DNA from: Pseudophaeobacter flagellatus
Lineage (GTDB): Bacteria > Pseudomonadota > Alphaproteobacteria > Rhodobacterales > Rhodobacteraceae
Reading direction: 5' to 3'
DNA length: 64,000 bases
NCBI RefSeq assembly: GCF_021228235.1
Contig: NZ_JAJQRG010000004.1
Span: 248,001 to 312,000, forward strand
Shown: positions 26,054 through 34,213 of the stretch, in pieces
Layout of the letters: each line of letters opens with the position of its first letter
How positions within the stretch are numbered: the first letter of the stretch is position 1
The notes under the pieces: generated by a model
Told to the model about the DNA's origin: nothing
The model's input: only the letters and a program-made list of their open reading frames with translations
Database searches by the model: none
Made by a program: the position numbers and the translations under genes

Positions 26054-26864
26054 TATCTTTGCCCCGGCAAAGATCAACCTGACCCTGCATGTCACCGGCC
26101 AGCGCGCCGATGGCTATCATCTGCTGGATTCCCTGGTGGTCTTTGCCGATCTGGGCGATCAGCTGCAGCTGGAACCGGCACCGCAGATGGCACTTAGCCT
26201 GTCTGGCCCCTTTGCCGATGGCGTGCCGAATGATCAGCGCAATCTTGTCTGGCAGGCTGCGCGTGGTGTGGGCTGGCAGGGGCATATTCATCTGAGAAAA
26301 GAGCTGCCGCATGGTGCTGGTATCGGCGGTGGGTCCTGCGATGCAGCGGCCCTGCTGGCGGCGCTGGCGGCACAGGGGCGGGTAGTTCCGCCTGGCTTGG
26401 CGCTGTCACTGGGGGCGGATGTACCGGTCTGCGGTCTTGCGCGGGCCGCCCGTATGCGTGGCATTGGCGAGGACATCACCAAGGTTGATCTGCCAGAGCT
26501 GCAGGCGCTTTTGGTCAATCCCGGCTGCCATGTTCCGACAGGGGCGGTGTTTTCGGGACTGCAAAGCCGCGACAATCCGCCAATGCCAGAGGCGATCCCC
26601 GCCTTTTCCAGCCCATCGGACTGTGCCGCCTGGCTGGCAGAGCAGCGCAATGATCTGGAGCCAGCAGCCCGGCGCATTGCCCCTGAAATTGATCGGGTGC
26701 TGGGGGATCTGGGCACCAGCTCTGGCGCGCTGCTTGCCCGCATGTCCGGGTCCGGAGCCACCTGCTTTGCGCTTTATACCAGCAAAAAGGCGGCCCACAA
26801 GGCCGCCTATCAGATCGGCACCGAACATCCCGACTGGTGGCTTCGGGCTGTCAGCCTGACCTGA
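26043..26864 (+). CDS. ispE: 4-diphosphocytidyl-2-C-methyl-D-erythritol kinase
   Basis: A 273-residue GHMP kinase: FAPAKINLTLHVTGQRADGYH at the start, the ATP-binding loop PHGAGIGGGSCDAAALL (about 90-106), and the C-terminal MSGSGATCFALY. It phosphorylates CDP-methylerythritol in the non-mevalonate isoprenoid pathway. The start ATG lies inside the end of the TPR gene (11-bp overlap), consistent with translational coupling. The convergent polyprenyl synthase gene, also in isoprenoid metabolism, ends only 10 bp away, leaving no room for a terminator between them. Confidence 0.95.
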   Translation: MKADIFAPAKINLTLHVTGQRADGYHLLDSLVVFADLGDQLQLEPAPQMALSLSGPFADGVPNDQRNLVWQAARGVGWQGHIHLRKELPHGAGIGGGSCDAAALLAALAAQGRVVPPGLALSLGADVPVCGLARAARMRGIGEDITKVDLPELQALLVNPGCHVPTGAVFSGLQSRDNPPMPEAIPAFSSPSDCAAWLAEQRNDLEPAARRIAPEIDRVLGDLGTSSGALLARMSGSGATCFALYTSKKAAHKAAYQIGTEHPDWWLRAVSLT

Positions 26865-26874
26865 AGAAGCCGGG

Positions 26875-27873
26875 CTAGTTCAGGCGTGACACTACATAAT
26901 CGGCCAGATCATGCAGCATTTTGCGAATGGGATGATCCGGCAGCACGGTCAGGGCCTGGGTCGCAGCTTCCGCCCAACGCAGCGCGTCCTGACGGGTGGC
27001 CTCTAGGGTGTCGTATTTTGCCATCAAGGCAAGGGCCTGTTCCAGATCGCCCTCGGCTTGCTTACCCTTTTCGATGGTCCGCTGCCAGAACTGGCGCTCT
27101 TCCTCGGTGGCTTGGGCCACCGCCTTGATCACCGGCAGGGTCAGTTTGCGTTCGCGAAAATCATCACCGACATTCTTGCCGGTTGCATTGCTGTCTCCTT
27201 GATAATCCAGCAGGTCATCCGCAATTTGGAAGGCAATGCCCAGGGCGTCGCCATAGTCATAGAGCGCCTTGATCTGATCGGCAGGGGCCTCGGCGATCAC
27301 ACCGCCCACCTCGGTTGCGGCAGAAAATAGCGCGGCGGTCTTGCCCCGCACCACCTGCAGATAGATCGCTTCATCGGTAGAGAGATTCGAGGCGGCAGTC
27401 ATTTGCAAGACCTCGCCCTCGGCGATGGTGGCAGAGGCATTGGCAAGAATGTCCAAGACCTGCAGCGAGCCAGTTTCCACCATCAGCTGGAAGCTGCGCG
27501 AAAACAGGTAATCGCCAACCAGAACCGAGCTTTTGTTATCCCACAACAGATTTGCCGTGGGGCGGCCACGGCGCTGGCCGCTTTCGTCAACCACATCATC
27601 ATGCAGCAGGGTGGCGGTGTGGATGAATTCGACGGTGGCCGCCAGTTTGATATGATGCGCCCCCTCATAGCCACAGAGCTGAGCGGCGGCGAGGGTCAGC
27701 ATCGGCCGCAGACGCTTGCCGCCGGCCTCGACCAGATGGGCAGTCACCTCGGGGATCCGGGGGGCGTGTTTCGACGCCATTCTGGTCTGGATCAATGTGT
27801 TGACCGCGTCCATCTCTGAGCTCAGGGTCGCGGCGAGCAAGTCATGTGGTTTCTGCGTTGTGATTTGGTTCAT
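26875..27873 (-). CDS. Polyprenyl diphosphate synthase (quinone side-chain type)
   Basis: A 332-residue all-helical trans-prenyltransferase. The first aspartate-rich motif is LLHDDVVDESGQRRG and the second is FQIADDLLDYQGD. GGKRLRPMLTLAAAQ and GDYLFSRSFQLM are standard for octaprenyl/decaprenyl synthases. It elongates farnesyl diphosphate with isopentenyl units for the ubiquinone tail; the chain length (Q10 would be usual in this group) cannot be read from sequence. The ATG at 27871-27873 is chosen; an upstream TTG in frame lacks support. Confidence 0.93.
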   Translation of the reverse strand: MNQITTQKPHDLLAATLSSEMDAVNTLIQTRMASKHAPRIPEVTAHLVEAGGKRLRPMLTLAAAQLCGYEGAHHIKLAATVEFIHTATLLHDDVVDESGQRRGRPTANLLWDNKSSVLVGDYLFSRSFQLMVETGSLQVLDILANASATIAEGEVLQMTAASNLSTDEAIYLQVVRGKTAALFSAATEVGGVIAEAPADQIKALYDYGDALGIAFQIADDLLDYQGDSNATGKNVGDDFRERKLTLPVIKAVAQATEEERQFWQRTIEKGKQAEGDLEQALALMAKYDTLEATRQDALRWAEAATQALTVLPDHPIRKMLHDLADYVVSRLN

Positions 27874-27930
27874 TGCTTCCCCGGCTTTCAGGCTCGACAA
27901 GGTCAGTGCCTTGCCCTTAGATCCATCCCC

Positions 27931-28152
27931 ATGAAAGAACTTTTGCGCAGCACCGATCCGACTGTCCTGGCCTTTGCATCCGCCCTTCTTGAGGGAGAGG
28001 ATATAGACTGCTTTCAGATGGACGTAAATATGAGCATCCTTGAAGGTGGCATCGGAATTTTCCCGCGCCGCCTGATGGTGCGCGCAGCGGATTACGACCT
28101 GGCGCTGCGTGCGATGCGGGACAATGACATCCCGCTTGGCCAGGCGACATGA
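27931..28152 (+). CDS. DUF2007 domain-containing (putative signal-transducing) protein
   Basis: A 73-residue protein beginning MKELLRSTDPTVLAFASALLEGEDIDCF with a later GGIGIFPRRLMVRAADYDLAL. This is the small ferredoxin-like DUF2007 module, often annotated as putative prokaryotic signal-transducing protein. The function is not established. It overlaps the next methyltransferase gene by 4 bp (ATGA), a pairing that suggests a link with it. It is divergent from the polyprenyl synthase gene, 57 bp apart. Confidence 0.87.
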   Translation: MKELLRSTDPTVLAFASALLEGEDIDCFQMDVNMSILEGGIGIFPRRLMVRAADYDLALRAMRDNDIPLGQAT

Positions 28153-28955
28153 GTGGCACGGGCAAAGCCGAGCCTGTGGCAGGGCTTAGTTTTGCCGATG
28201 AGGCGCTGTCCCTGAATGATTTCCTTGGCGGTCGGGTCAAGCTGTGGCAGCCGCGAGAGGGCTATCGCGCCGGGGTGGACCCGGTGCTTTTGGCGGCAGC
28301 TCTGCCTGCGCACGCGGGCGAACAGGTGCTAGAGCTGGGCTGCGGTGGCGGGCAGGCCCTGTTGTGCCTCGGCGCGCGGGTCCCTGGCCTGGGGTTGACG
28401 GGGGTAGAGCTTCAGCCTGATTACGCCAATCTTGCGCGGCGCAACGGCCGCCAGAATGGTCAGGTGCTGGAAGTGGTCGAGGCCAACCTGGCGAATCTGC
28501 CGAAACAGCTGCGCCAACGCCAGTTTGATCACGTGCTGGCCAACCCGCCCTATTACCGCACAGGCGCCCATAGTCCGGCGCTGGATGCGGGGCGGCAGAT
28601 CGCCCTGGGTGGCGACACCCCGCTGTCGGTCTGGATTGAAACCGCGGCGCGGCGGCTGGTCTATAAGGGCTATCTGCATATGATCCAGCGGGCTGATCGT
28701 CTGCCGGAAATGCTCAGCGCCTGTCAGGCCTGTCTTGGCTCGCTTGAAATTTTGCCGCTGGCGCCGCGGCAGGGTCGCCCGGCCGAGCTGGTTTTGCTGC
28801 GCGCGCGCAAGGGCGGACGGGCTGATTTCCGGCTGCATGCGCCGCTGATCTTGCATGAAGGTCTGCGTCACACGGCTGACGCAGAGAGCTATCGCCCCGA
28901 AGTGCGGGCCATCCTGCGCGAGGGCGCGCCGCTGATCTGGCCCGCGCCAAAATAA
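28149..28955 (+). CDS. tRNA1(Val) (adenine-37-N6)-methyltransferase-like protein
   Basis: A 268-residue class I methyltransferase. SAM-binding motif I is VLELGCGGGQALLCLG (about 60-75), the acidic residue ending the second strand is GVELQPDYANLARRN, and the catalytic motif is VLANPPYYRTG (NPPY), which marks N6-adenine or glutamine methylation. The N-terminal DFLGGRVKLWQPREGYRAGVDPVLLAAA is typical of the TrmN6/YfiC group. Translation is coupled to the DUF2007 gene. The exact tRNA target is inferred from family only. Confidence 0.87.
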   Translation: MSGTGKAEPVAGLSFADEALSLNDFLGGRVKLWQPREGYRAGVDPVLLAAALPAHAGEQVLELGCGGGQALLCLGARVPGLGLTGVELQPDYANLARRNGRQNGQVLEVVEANLANLPKQLRQRQFDHVLANPPYYRTGAHSPALDAGRQIALGGDTPLSVWIETAARRLVYKGYLHMIQRADRLPEMLSACQACLGSLEILPLAPRQGRPAELVLLRARKGGRADFRLHAPLILHEGLRHTADAESYRPEVRAILREGAPLIWPAPK

Positions 28956-29124
28956 GTATCTAGCGCCCACTTTGCAATCAATGTCCGTAAAAACGGCAGC
29001 ATTTTTTGGTGATTTTGCCTATAGAAATATAGCTTTTGGCGGGCTTCAGCCGATATGACAATTTCATGACAAAAATATGCGTCTGCAGCGTGACAGATGG
29101 TAAAACTTGTGTTCCACTCACTTT

Positions 29125-29144
29125 GACCCCGTCGTTTCGGGGTC
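29125..29144 (+). other. Hairpin in the leader of the YdcH-family gene
   Basis: Perfect 7-bp stem GACCCCG/CGGGGTC with a 6-nt loop, 29 bp upstream of the start codon and just before the AAAGGAGGA ribosome site. No U-tract follows, so it is more likely a leader structure than a terminator. The 217-bp intergenic region is AT-richer than its surroundings. Confidence 0.4.
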
Positions 29145-29172
29145 GCATATCTCGCTTTAAAGGAGGAACGCC

Positions 29173-29352
29173 ATGAGCCTCAGCTCGCATCTGACCGAAC
29201 TGAAAAAGAAGCATGACCACCTTAGTATGGAAGTAGAGACGGCCCAACGATCCCCCAGTGTTGATGGCCTGGTGATTGCCGGGCTGAAGAAGAAGAAGCT
29301 GAAACTCAAAGAAGAAATTGAGCGGCTGAGCTACGAAACTGAAACCGCATAG
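29173..29352 (+). CDS. YdcH family (DUF465) small coiled-coil protein
   Basis: A 59-residue protein preceded by a strong AAAGGAGGA site. The sequence MSLSSHLTELKKKHDHLSME, then GLKKKKLKLKEEIERL, is a charged helical hairpin typical of DUF465/YdcH. These are abundant small cytosolic proteins of unknown function in proteobacteria. A stable hairpin lies in its leader and a terminator follows, so it is a single-gene transcript. Too short for most gene callers' default cut-off. Confidence 0.88.
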   Translation: MSLSSHLTELKKKHDHLSMEVETAQRSPSVDGLVIAGLKKKKLKLKEEIERLSYETETA

Positions 29353-29415
29353 GCCCAAGCGCCGCGCGTTGCCATCAGGGCAAACGGCGGTAAATTGGCC
29401 GATAGTTGAAATTTT

Positions 29416-29440
29416 GGGCTGCCAGTTGTGGCGGCCCTTT
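29416..29440 (+). terminator. Terminator after the YdcH-family gene
   Basis: GGGCTGCCA / TGGCGGCCC stem (9 bp, one G-U), loop GTTG, followed by TTT then ATGTTTT. It lies 63 bp after the stop. Confidence 0.8.
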
Positions 29441-29510
29441 ATGTTTTCATCATGTTTTCATCCGCGCCTGAGAGCGGCCTTGGCCTGCAATCACCACGCG
29501 CCTTGACGGT

Positions 29511-30365
29511 TCAGACAGTTTTGGCGGCAATCGCAGCGCCTGCGGTGATCAGGACTGCAGCCAGGGCCAGGCTCCAGCTGGCATCGGCTACCCCGGCGAG
29601 CACCAGTATCAGGGTCGACAGCAGTGGCGCCGCATAAGAACTGGTGCCCAAGAGCTGAATATCCCCCTGCTTGACCCCAATGTCCCAGACATAGAAGGCC
29701 AGCCCTACAGGCCCCAACCCCAAGAGCAGTACCGAGGTCCAGCCCATCACAGCCTGCGGCCAGACCGTTTCCTCAAGCGCAAAATGCAGCCCCCAGGAGG
29801 CCAGCGCGGTCAGCAGGCAAAACACCGCAACCGAGCTGGTCGGCGCTGCCCCAACCAGCCGCGACAGCACGGAATAGCCAGACCAGCACAGGGCACATAG
29901 TAAGGCGAGCAGATAGCCGGGCAGGAAGGCAGTCTGAAAGCCGCCCGCGCCGCCGGTGATCAGCACCGCCGCCCCGACAAAGCCGAGGCAGGCGCCAATC
30001 AGATGGCCCCGACGCAGGCGCTCCCCCGGGAGCAAGCCGGAAAAGATCACGATCAGCAGTGGCCAAAGATAGGCAATCAACCCGGATTCGGCGGCGGGTG
30101 CTAGGCGCAGGGCGGAAAAGTAGAGCGCGTGATAGCCAAATAGCCCAAGCGATCCAAAGGCATAGACCCGCCAAGAAACGGCGCGCAGCTGCACCAATCC
30201 GCCAGAACAAAAGGTCCAGATCAGCCCCAAGATGCCGCCAAGGGTGAAACAGATCGCATTCAGTAACAGCGGTGGCACCGGCGCAGATCCGACAGTCAGC
30301 AGCGCCAGAAAGGCCCAGAGAAGCACGGCGATGAACCCCGTTGCGGTCGCACTGGAACGGGTCAT
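29511..30365 (-). CDS. DMT superfamily (EamA) exporter, YddG-like
   Basis: A 284-residue protein with ten predicted transmembrane helices in two EamA repeats, starting ATATGFIAVLLWAFLALLTVG; the first helix closely resembles YddG aromatic amino acid exporters. FYVWDIGVKQGDIQLLGTSSY in the second repeat is also YddG-like. Likely an inner-membrane metabolite or amino acid exporter. Its ATG overlaps the stop of the upstream LysR gene (ATGA), so regulator and exporter form a coupled operon. The substrate is not known. Confidence 0.88.
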   Translation of the reverse strand: MTRSSATATGFIAVLLWAFLALLTVGSAPVPPLLLNAICFTLGGILGLIWTFCSGGLVQLRAVSWRVYAFGSLGLFGYHALYFSALRLAPAAESGLIAYLWPLLIVIFSGLLPGERLRRGHLIGACLGFVGAAVLITGGAGGFQTAFLPGYLLALLCALCWSGYSVLSRLVGAAPTSSVAVFCLLTALASWGLHFALEETVWPQAVMGWTSVLLLGLGPVGLAFYVWDIGVKQGDIQLLGTSSYAAPLLSTLILVLAGVADASWSLALAAVLITAGAAIAAKTV

Positions 30366-31309
30366 AAGGCAGGAATGTCCTCAACCGGAATCACGGTGAA
30401 GCGATCGGAAATATGTGCGGTTTTTTCGATCTCTGCCAAGAACCAATCACGAAAGGCCGCGATCTGAGGCCGGTTTTCCGCCCCCTGCAGGCAAAGAAAG
30501 CGGAACCGGGCCTTGGTTTCAATCGCAACCTTGAAGGGGGCGACCAGGCGACCTTCCTGCAGATCGGCGATGATCATCGGACGGCGTCCCAGCGTCACGC
30601 CCATGCCGGCAACCGCGGCATTGATGGCGTGATCTGCGTTGGAAAAATGGGTGCCATGCAGGGGCGTAAAGTCAATCCCGCAGGCGCGAAACCAGGTGGG
30701 CCAGTCACAGGGAGGCTGCAAAAAATCGATGGAATCATCAAAGATCAGCGGCGCCTGTAACAGGCTTTGGGGGGTTGGGAACTGGGCGGCCAGCTCTGGC
30801 GACATTACCGGCGTCAGCCATTCCTTGCGCGCAGGCACGGAATATAACCCATCATCCTGGCCATAGCCAAAGCGGATTGCCACATCAACATCGTCGCGCT
30901 CTAGATCCATATTGCGCAGGGTTGCGGAAAATCGCAGGTCAATTTCGGGGTGGGCGCGGGCAAAATCATAGAGCCGGGGCGCCAGCCATTTTGCGGTCAG
31001 CGCCGGACCAGCCGTCACGGTCAGGGAACTGTTGTCCTGTAAGCGCGTCGTGGCCATCCAGGCAGCGGACAGGGTTTTAAACCCCTCTGCGGCACCGGGG
31101 GCGAGAGTGCGACCCGCTTCGGTCAGCTCTACCGCGCGGTTGAGGCGGCGAAACAGTGGCGCGCCCAGGTGCTCTTCCAGTGATTTGATTTGAAAGGACA
31201 GGGCCGCTGGCGTCACGTTCAGTTCCGCAGCGGCCTGGGCAAAGGACATATGGCGCGCGGCCGCATCAAAGGCACGCAGGGCTGTCAGAGGGGGCAGGCG
31301 ATCTGTCAT
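30362..31309 (-). CDS. LysR-family regulator (GcvA-like)
   Basis: A 315-residue regulator. The N-terminal helix-turn-helix is PPLTALRAFDAAARHMSFAQAAAELNVTPAALS, which with the SLEEHLGAPLFRRLNRAVELT wing is of the GcvA/AmpR-type subgroup. The effector domain follows (TAGPALTAKWLAPRLYDFARAHPEIDLR). It is translated together with the downstream exporter, so the exporter is the likely target. A dyad TTAACCGAAGGGTTGAA at about 31326-31342 near its own start may be the binding site. It is divergent from a 51-residue small protein gene. Confidence 0.9.
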   Translation of the reverse strand: MTDRLPPLTALRAFDAAARHMSFAQAAAELNVTPAALSFQIKSLEEHLGAPLFRRLNRAVELTEAGRTLAPGAAEGFKTLSAAWMATTRLQDNSSLTVTAGPALTAKWLAPRLYDFARAHPEIDLRFSATLRNMDLERDDVDVAIRFGYGQDDGLYSVPARKEWLTPVMSPELAAQFPTPQSLLQAPLIFDDSIDFLQPPCDWPTWFRACGIDFTPLHGTHFSNADHAINAAVAGMGVTLGRRPMIIADLQEGRLVAPFKVAIETKARFRFLCLQGAENRPQIAAFRDWFLAEIEKTAHISDRFTVIPVEDIPAL

Positions 31310-31423
31310 GTTCACACAAGTAAACCTTAACCGAAGGGTTGAATAGTCTCGTTTGTCAGTTTTCCTGTAAAAGGCCATAGTGGTTTCAGATAGACAATTT
31401 TGATCCGAACGGAGGCCGAAACG

Positions 31424-31579
31424 ATGGGATATTCTGCAAATAGCGAGATCAAACAGGCGATGGAGCAGGCCCATGCGAGCCGTAGCCAGGCGTTGTTTTC
31501 CGGTGTGTCCTGGCTGTTTGGCCTACGCCGCGCTATGGCCGCTGGTAAACGGCTCGGCAAGGCCGCAGGTCTGGCTTAG
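31424..31579 (+). CDS. Small conserved-looking protein of unknown function
   Basis: A 51-residue frame behind a good GGAGG site (about 31410-31415, 8-9 bp from ATG): MGYSANSEIKQAMEQAHASR, a central hydrophobic segment LFSGVSWLFGL, and a basic end RRAMAAGKRLGKAAGLA. It is helical and amphipathic, with no signal peptide. It is not assigned to a family. It is divergent from the LysR gene (114 bp between starts) and followed by a strong terminator, which supports it being a real, independently transcribed gene. Confidence 0.65.
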   Translation: MGYSANSEIKQAMEQAHASRSQALFSGVSWLFGLRRAMAAGKRLGKAAGLA

Positions 31580-31636
31580 AGATTTTACACCGAGTTTTCC
31601 CGCTGGGCAAAACGCGTTTGTCCTTACGGGATGCAA

Positions 31637-31668
31637 AAGGGCCGGTCGATAAGACCGGCCCTTGTTTT
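31637..31668. terminator. Bidirectional terminator between the small gene and phaB
   Basis: Perfect 11-bp stem AAGGGCCGGTC / GACCGGCCCTT (31637-31647 with 31653-31663), loop GATAA, followed by GTTTT on the plus strand and TTGC on the minus strand. It lies between convergent genes and can serve both. Confidence 0.9.
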
Positions 31669-31719
31669 ATGTGCAGCCTTGGCGCGGGCCTTGCTCTGCG
31701 TTAATTGGCGCGCCGGGGA

Positions 31720-32442
31720 TCAGACGAAGAACTGACCGCCGTTGGCCGAGATGGTGGAGCCATTGATAAAGCCCGAATCGTCCGAGGCCAGGAAGGCAAC
31801 GCAGCGGGCGATTTCTTCTGGTTCGCCCAGGCGACCTGTCGGGATCTGGTTGATGATTGATTCGCGCACTTTTTCCGGCACTGCCATGACCATTTCGGTG
31901 GCGATATAGCCGGGGCAGATTGCATTGGCGGTGATGCCAGCCCGCGCACCTTCCTGGGCCAGGGATTTGACGATTCCCAGATCACCGGCCTTGGTCGCGG
32001 CATAGTTCGCCTGGGCAAACTGGCCCTTTTGACCATTGATCGAAGAAATCACAATCACCCGGCCAAATTTACGCTCGCGCATGCCCGGCCAGATCGGGTG
32101 TACGGTGTTGAACACACCGGTCAGGTTGGTGTCGATGACCTCTTGCCACTGCTGTGGGGTCATCTTGTGGAACGGCGCATCGCGGGTGATGCCGGCATTG
32201 GCAACCACAATATCAATGGGCCCGAGATCGGCCTCGACCTTGGCGATACCTGCCTGGCTTTCCTCATAGGAGCCAACATTCCATTTATAAGTCTTGATGC
32301 CGGTTTCTTCGGTGAACTTTGCGGCCGCTTCGTCATTGCCGGCATAGGTGGCAGCGACGGTGCATCCCTGGTCTTGCAGGGCCTTTGAAATTGCTGCGCC
32401 AATGCCGCGAGAGCCGCCAGTAACGAGTGCAGTACGTGCCAT
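31720..32442 (-). CDS. phaB: Acetoacetyl-CoA reductase
   Basis: A 240-residue short-chain dehydrogenase: NADPH-binding ALVTGGSRGIGAAISKAL at the start, VVANAGITRDAPFHKM, and the catalytic Ser-Tyr-Lys set in VISSINGQKGQFAQANYAATKAG. The PhaB-specific end is FINGSTISANGGQFFV. It reduces acetoacetyl-CoA to (R)-3-hydroxybutyryl-CoA for polyhydroxybutyrate. It lies downstream of phaA on the same strand, but a terminator and 253 bp separate them, so phaB probably has its own promoter. A TGCGCAA-N5-TTGCGCA dyad sits in that promoter region. Confidence 0.95.
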   Translation of the reverse strand: MARTALVTGGSRGIGAAISKALQDQGCTVAATYAGNDEAAAKFTEETGIKTYKWNVGSYEESQAGIAKVEADLGPIDIVVANAGITRDAPFHKMTPQQWQEVIDTNLTGVFNTVHPIWPGMRERKFGRVIVISSINGQKGQFAQANYAATKAGDLGIVKSLAQEGARAGITANAICPGYIATEMVMAVPEKVRESIINQIPTGRLGEPEEIARCVAFLASDDSGFINGSTISANGGQFFV

Positions 32443-32500
32443 TCTGTGTTCCTCCAGTTTAAAGTTCTCTTGGTAATGTTGTTATCTTCTGATTGATCGA

Positions 32501-32519
32501 TGCGCAACAATATTGCGCA
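32501..32519. promoter_or_regulatory. Inverted repeat in the phaB promoter region
   Basis: Perfect 7-bp arms TGCGCAA (32501-32507) and TTGCGCA (32513-32519) with a 5-bp spacer, 59-77 bp upstream of the phaB start. A candidate operator; the protein is unknown. It shares a GC-containing TTGC dyad style with the CTGC-N4-GCAG box in front of phaA but is not the same motif. Confidence 0.5.
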
Positions 32520-32646
32520 GTGAATTTATCTGCGTTGCCGCATAAATTGTCGCACCTGCAGCAAGTAACCATGAGTAAACAAAAAATTCCTTTCGAAAGC
32601 ATGGTCGGGCTATGATCGTGCAGAGCAATCTGAGGCAACCCATAAT

Positions 32647-32671
32647 AAAAAGGGCGCCAAATCGGCGCCCT
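32647..32671 (-). terminator. Terminator after phaA
   Basis: Read on the minus strand: stem AGGGCGCC / GGCGCCCT (8 bp), loop GATTT, then TTTTATTATG. It lies 25 bp past the phaA stop and separates phaA from phaB. Confidence 0.88.
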
Positions 32672-32695
32672 GTTCTATGTCAATATCTACGGCCC

Positions 32696-33871
32696 TTATG
32701 GGCGCTCCAGGCACATGGCAACGCCCATGCCGCCGCCGATGCACAGGGTGGCGAGCCCCTTTTTGGCACCGCGCCGTTTCATTTCAAACAGCAGCGTATT
32801 CAGCACCCGGCAACCCGAGGCACCGATGGGGTGACCGATGGCGATTGCGCCGCCGTTGACGTTGACGATCTCTGGATCCCAGCCCATTTCCTTGTTCACG
32901 GCACAGGCCTGGGCGGCAAAGGCTTCGTTCGCTTCGACCAGATCCAGATCAGCCACCGACCAGCCGGCCTTGTCCAGCGCTTTGCGCGCGGCATATATCG
33001 GTCCGACACCCATGATCGACGGGTCCAGACCGGCGGTCGCATAAGAGGCTATCCGCGCCAGCGGCTCGATGCCGCGCTTTTCGGCGTCATCGGCGCTCAT
33101 CAACAGGGTGGCAGCAGCGCCATCGTTCAGCCCCGAGGCATTGGCCGCAGTGACAGAGCCCTCTTTGGCGAAGGCGGGGCGCAGTTTTTGCATCGCTTCC
33201 ATGGTGGCGCCGTGGCGGATGTATTCATCCTGATCGACGACAGTTTCGCCCTTGCGGGTCTTGATGGTGAAGGCGGTGATTTCATCGGCGAATTTGCCGG
33301 CCTTTTGCGCCGCTTCGGCCTTGTTCTGGCTGGCGACGGCGAATTCATCCTGCATCTCGCGCGAGATTTGCCATTGATCAGCAACATTTTCGGCGGTTTG
33401 CCCCATGTGATAGCCATTGAAGGCATCCCAGAGACCGTCGCGGATCATGGTGTCGATATATTTCATATCGCCCATTTTATGGCCGGCCCGCAGATGGGCG
33501 GCATGGGGCGACAGTGTCATGCTTTCCTGGCCACCGGCACAGACAATCGCCGCATCGCCCAGCTGGATATGCTGTGCGCCAAGGGCAACAGCGCGCAGGC
33601 CAGAGCCACAGACCTGATTGATCCCCCAGGCAGAGCTTTCCTGTGGTAGGCCAGCGTTGATATGGGCCTGGCGGGCCGGGTTCTGGCCCTGGGCTGCAGT
33701 CAGCACCTGCCCCAGAATGGTTTCAGAAACCTCGGCCTTATCTACACCTGCGCGCGCCACTACCGCTTCGAGCACGGCTCGGCCCAGATCATGGGCCGGT
33801 GTATTGGCGAAGGCTCCGCCAAAACTGCCGACAGCGGTACGCGCGGCGGATGCAATTACAACATTGGTCAT
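32696..33871 (-). CDS. phaA: Acetyl-CoA C-acetyltransferase (beta-ketothiolase)
   Basis: A 391-residue biosynthetic thiolase. The nucleophilic Cys is in [15 protein letters not shown] (about 84-98), and the second catalytic region is [17 protein letters not shown] near residue 345, with the final active Cys in [15 protein letters not shown]. It condenses two acetyl-CoA to acetoacetyl-CoA, the first step of polyhydroxybutyrate formation. A CTGC-N4-GCAG element 114-131 bp upstream fits the PhaR operator pattern. Confidence 0.95.
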   Translation of the reverse strand: MTNVVIASAARTAVGSFGGAFANTPAHDLGRAVLEAVVARAGVDKAEVSETILGQVLTAAQGQNPARQAHINAGLPQESSAWGINQVCGSGLRAVALGAQHIQLGDAAIVCAGGQESMTLSPHAAHLRAGHKMGDMKYIDTMIRDGLWDAFNGYHMGQTAENVADQWQISREMQDEFAVASQNKAEAAQKAGKFADEITAFTIKTRKGETVVDQDEYIRHGATMEAMQKLRPAFAKEGSVTAANASGLNDGAAATLLMSADDAEKRGIEPLARIASYATAGLDPSIMGVGPIYAARKALDKAGWSVADLDLVEANEAFAAQACAVNKEMGWDPEIVNVNGGAIAIGHPIGASGCRVLNTLLFEMKRRGAKKGLATLCIGGGMGVAMCLERP

Positions 33872-33984
33872 TTATTTATGGTCCTCTGCCATCAAAATAT
33901 CTGATAAAAACGCAGGCCCAGCGGCCCCAGCCTATGACTTGGCCGTTACGTTTTCACCTCCCTCTCCGGGAGAGATATAGCGTC

Positions 33985-34002
33985 TTGCTGCAGTTGCAGC
34001 AA
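33985..34002. promoter_or_regulatory. Candidate PhaR box upstream of phaA
   Basis: TTGCTGCAGTTGCAGCAA is a perfect 8-bp dyad with a 2-bp centre and contains CTGC-N4-GCAG. PhaR repressors of Rhodobacter and Paracoccus are reported to bind CTGC-N3/4-GCAG near phasin and PHB genes. It lies 114 bp upstream of phaA. Confidence 0.6.
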
Positions 34003-34058
34003 TTGACAGGGTGTCCCAGGGGCCGGGGCCGAGTCAACTCGCATATGTCGTAAATGAG

Positions 34059-34081
34059 AAAAACCGCCGAGTGTTCGGCGG
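34059..34081 (-). terminator. Terminator after the EAL-domain gene
   Basis: Minus strand: CCGCCGA / TCGGCGG stem (7 bp), loop ACAC, followed by TTTTT. It lies 133 bp past the stop of the EAL gene. Confidence 0.8.
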
Positions 34082-34213
34082 GGGCAGGCAGGTGACGGGA
34101 CGCAGTTTGCCGCAATGCAGCGTCAGCCTCGTAGCTTAGGTTATCTGGGCAGGAGAGCAAAAGGCGTGGCGCAGCCACCCAGAGCCGGGGCTGTGGCAGC
34201 GCGGTGCAATCCT

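Larger units (their letters stand above)
33872..34213. other. Intergenic region between phaA and the EAL gene
   Basis: 342 bp without a gene. It holds the phaA promoter region with a palindromic candidate PhaR box (33985-34002) and the terminator of the EAL gene (34059-34081). I see no further open frame with coding character. Confidence 0.7.

Noticed and set aside
26865-26874. A terminator between convergent ispE and the polyprenyl synthase gene
   Set aside because: Only 10 bp separate the two stops; no hairpin fits there.
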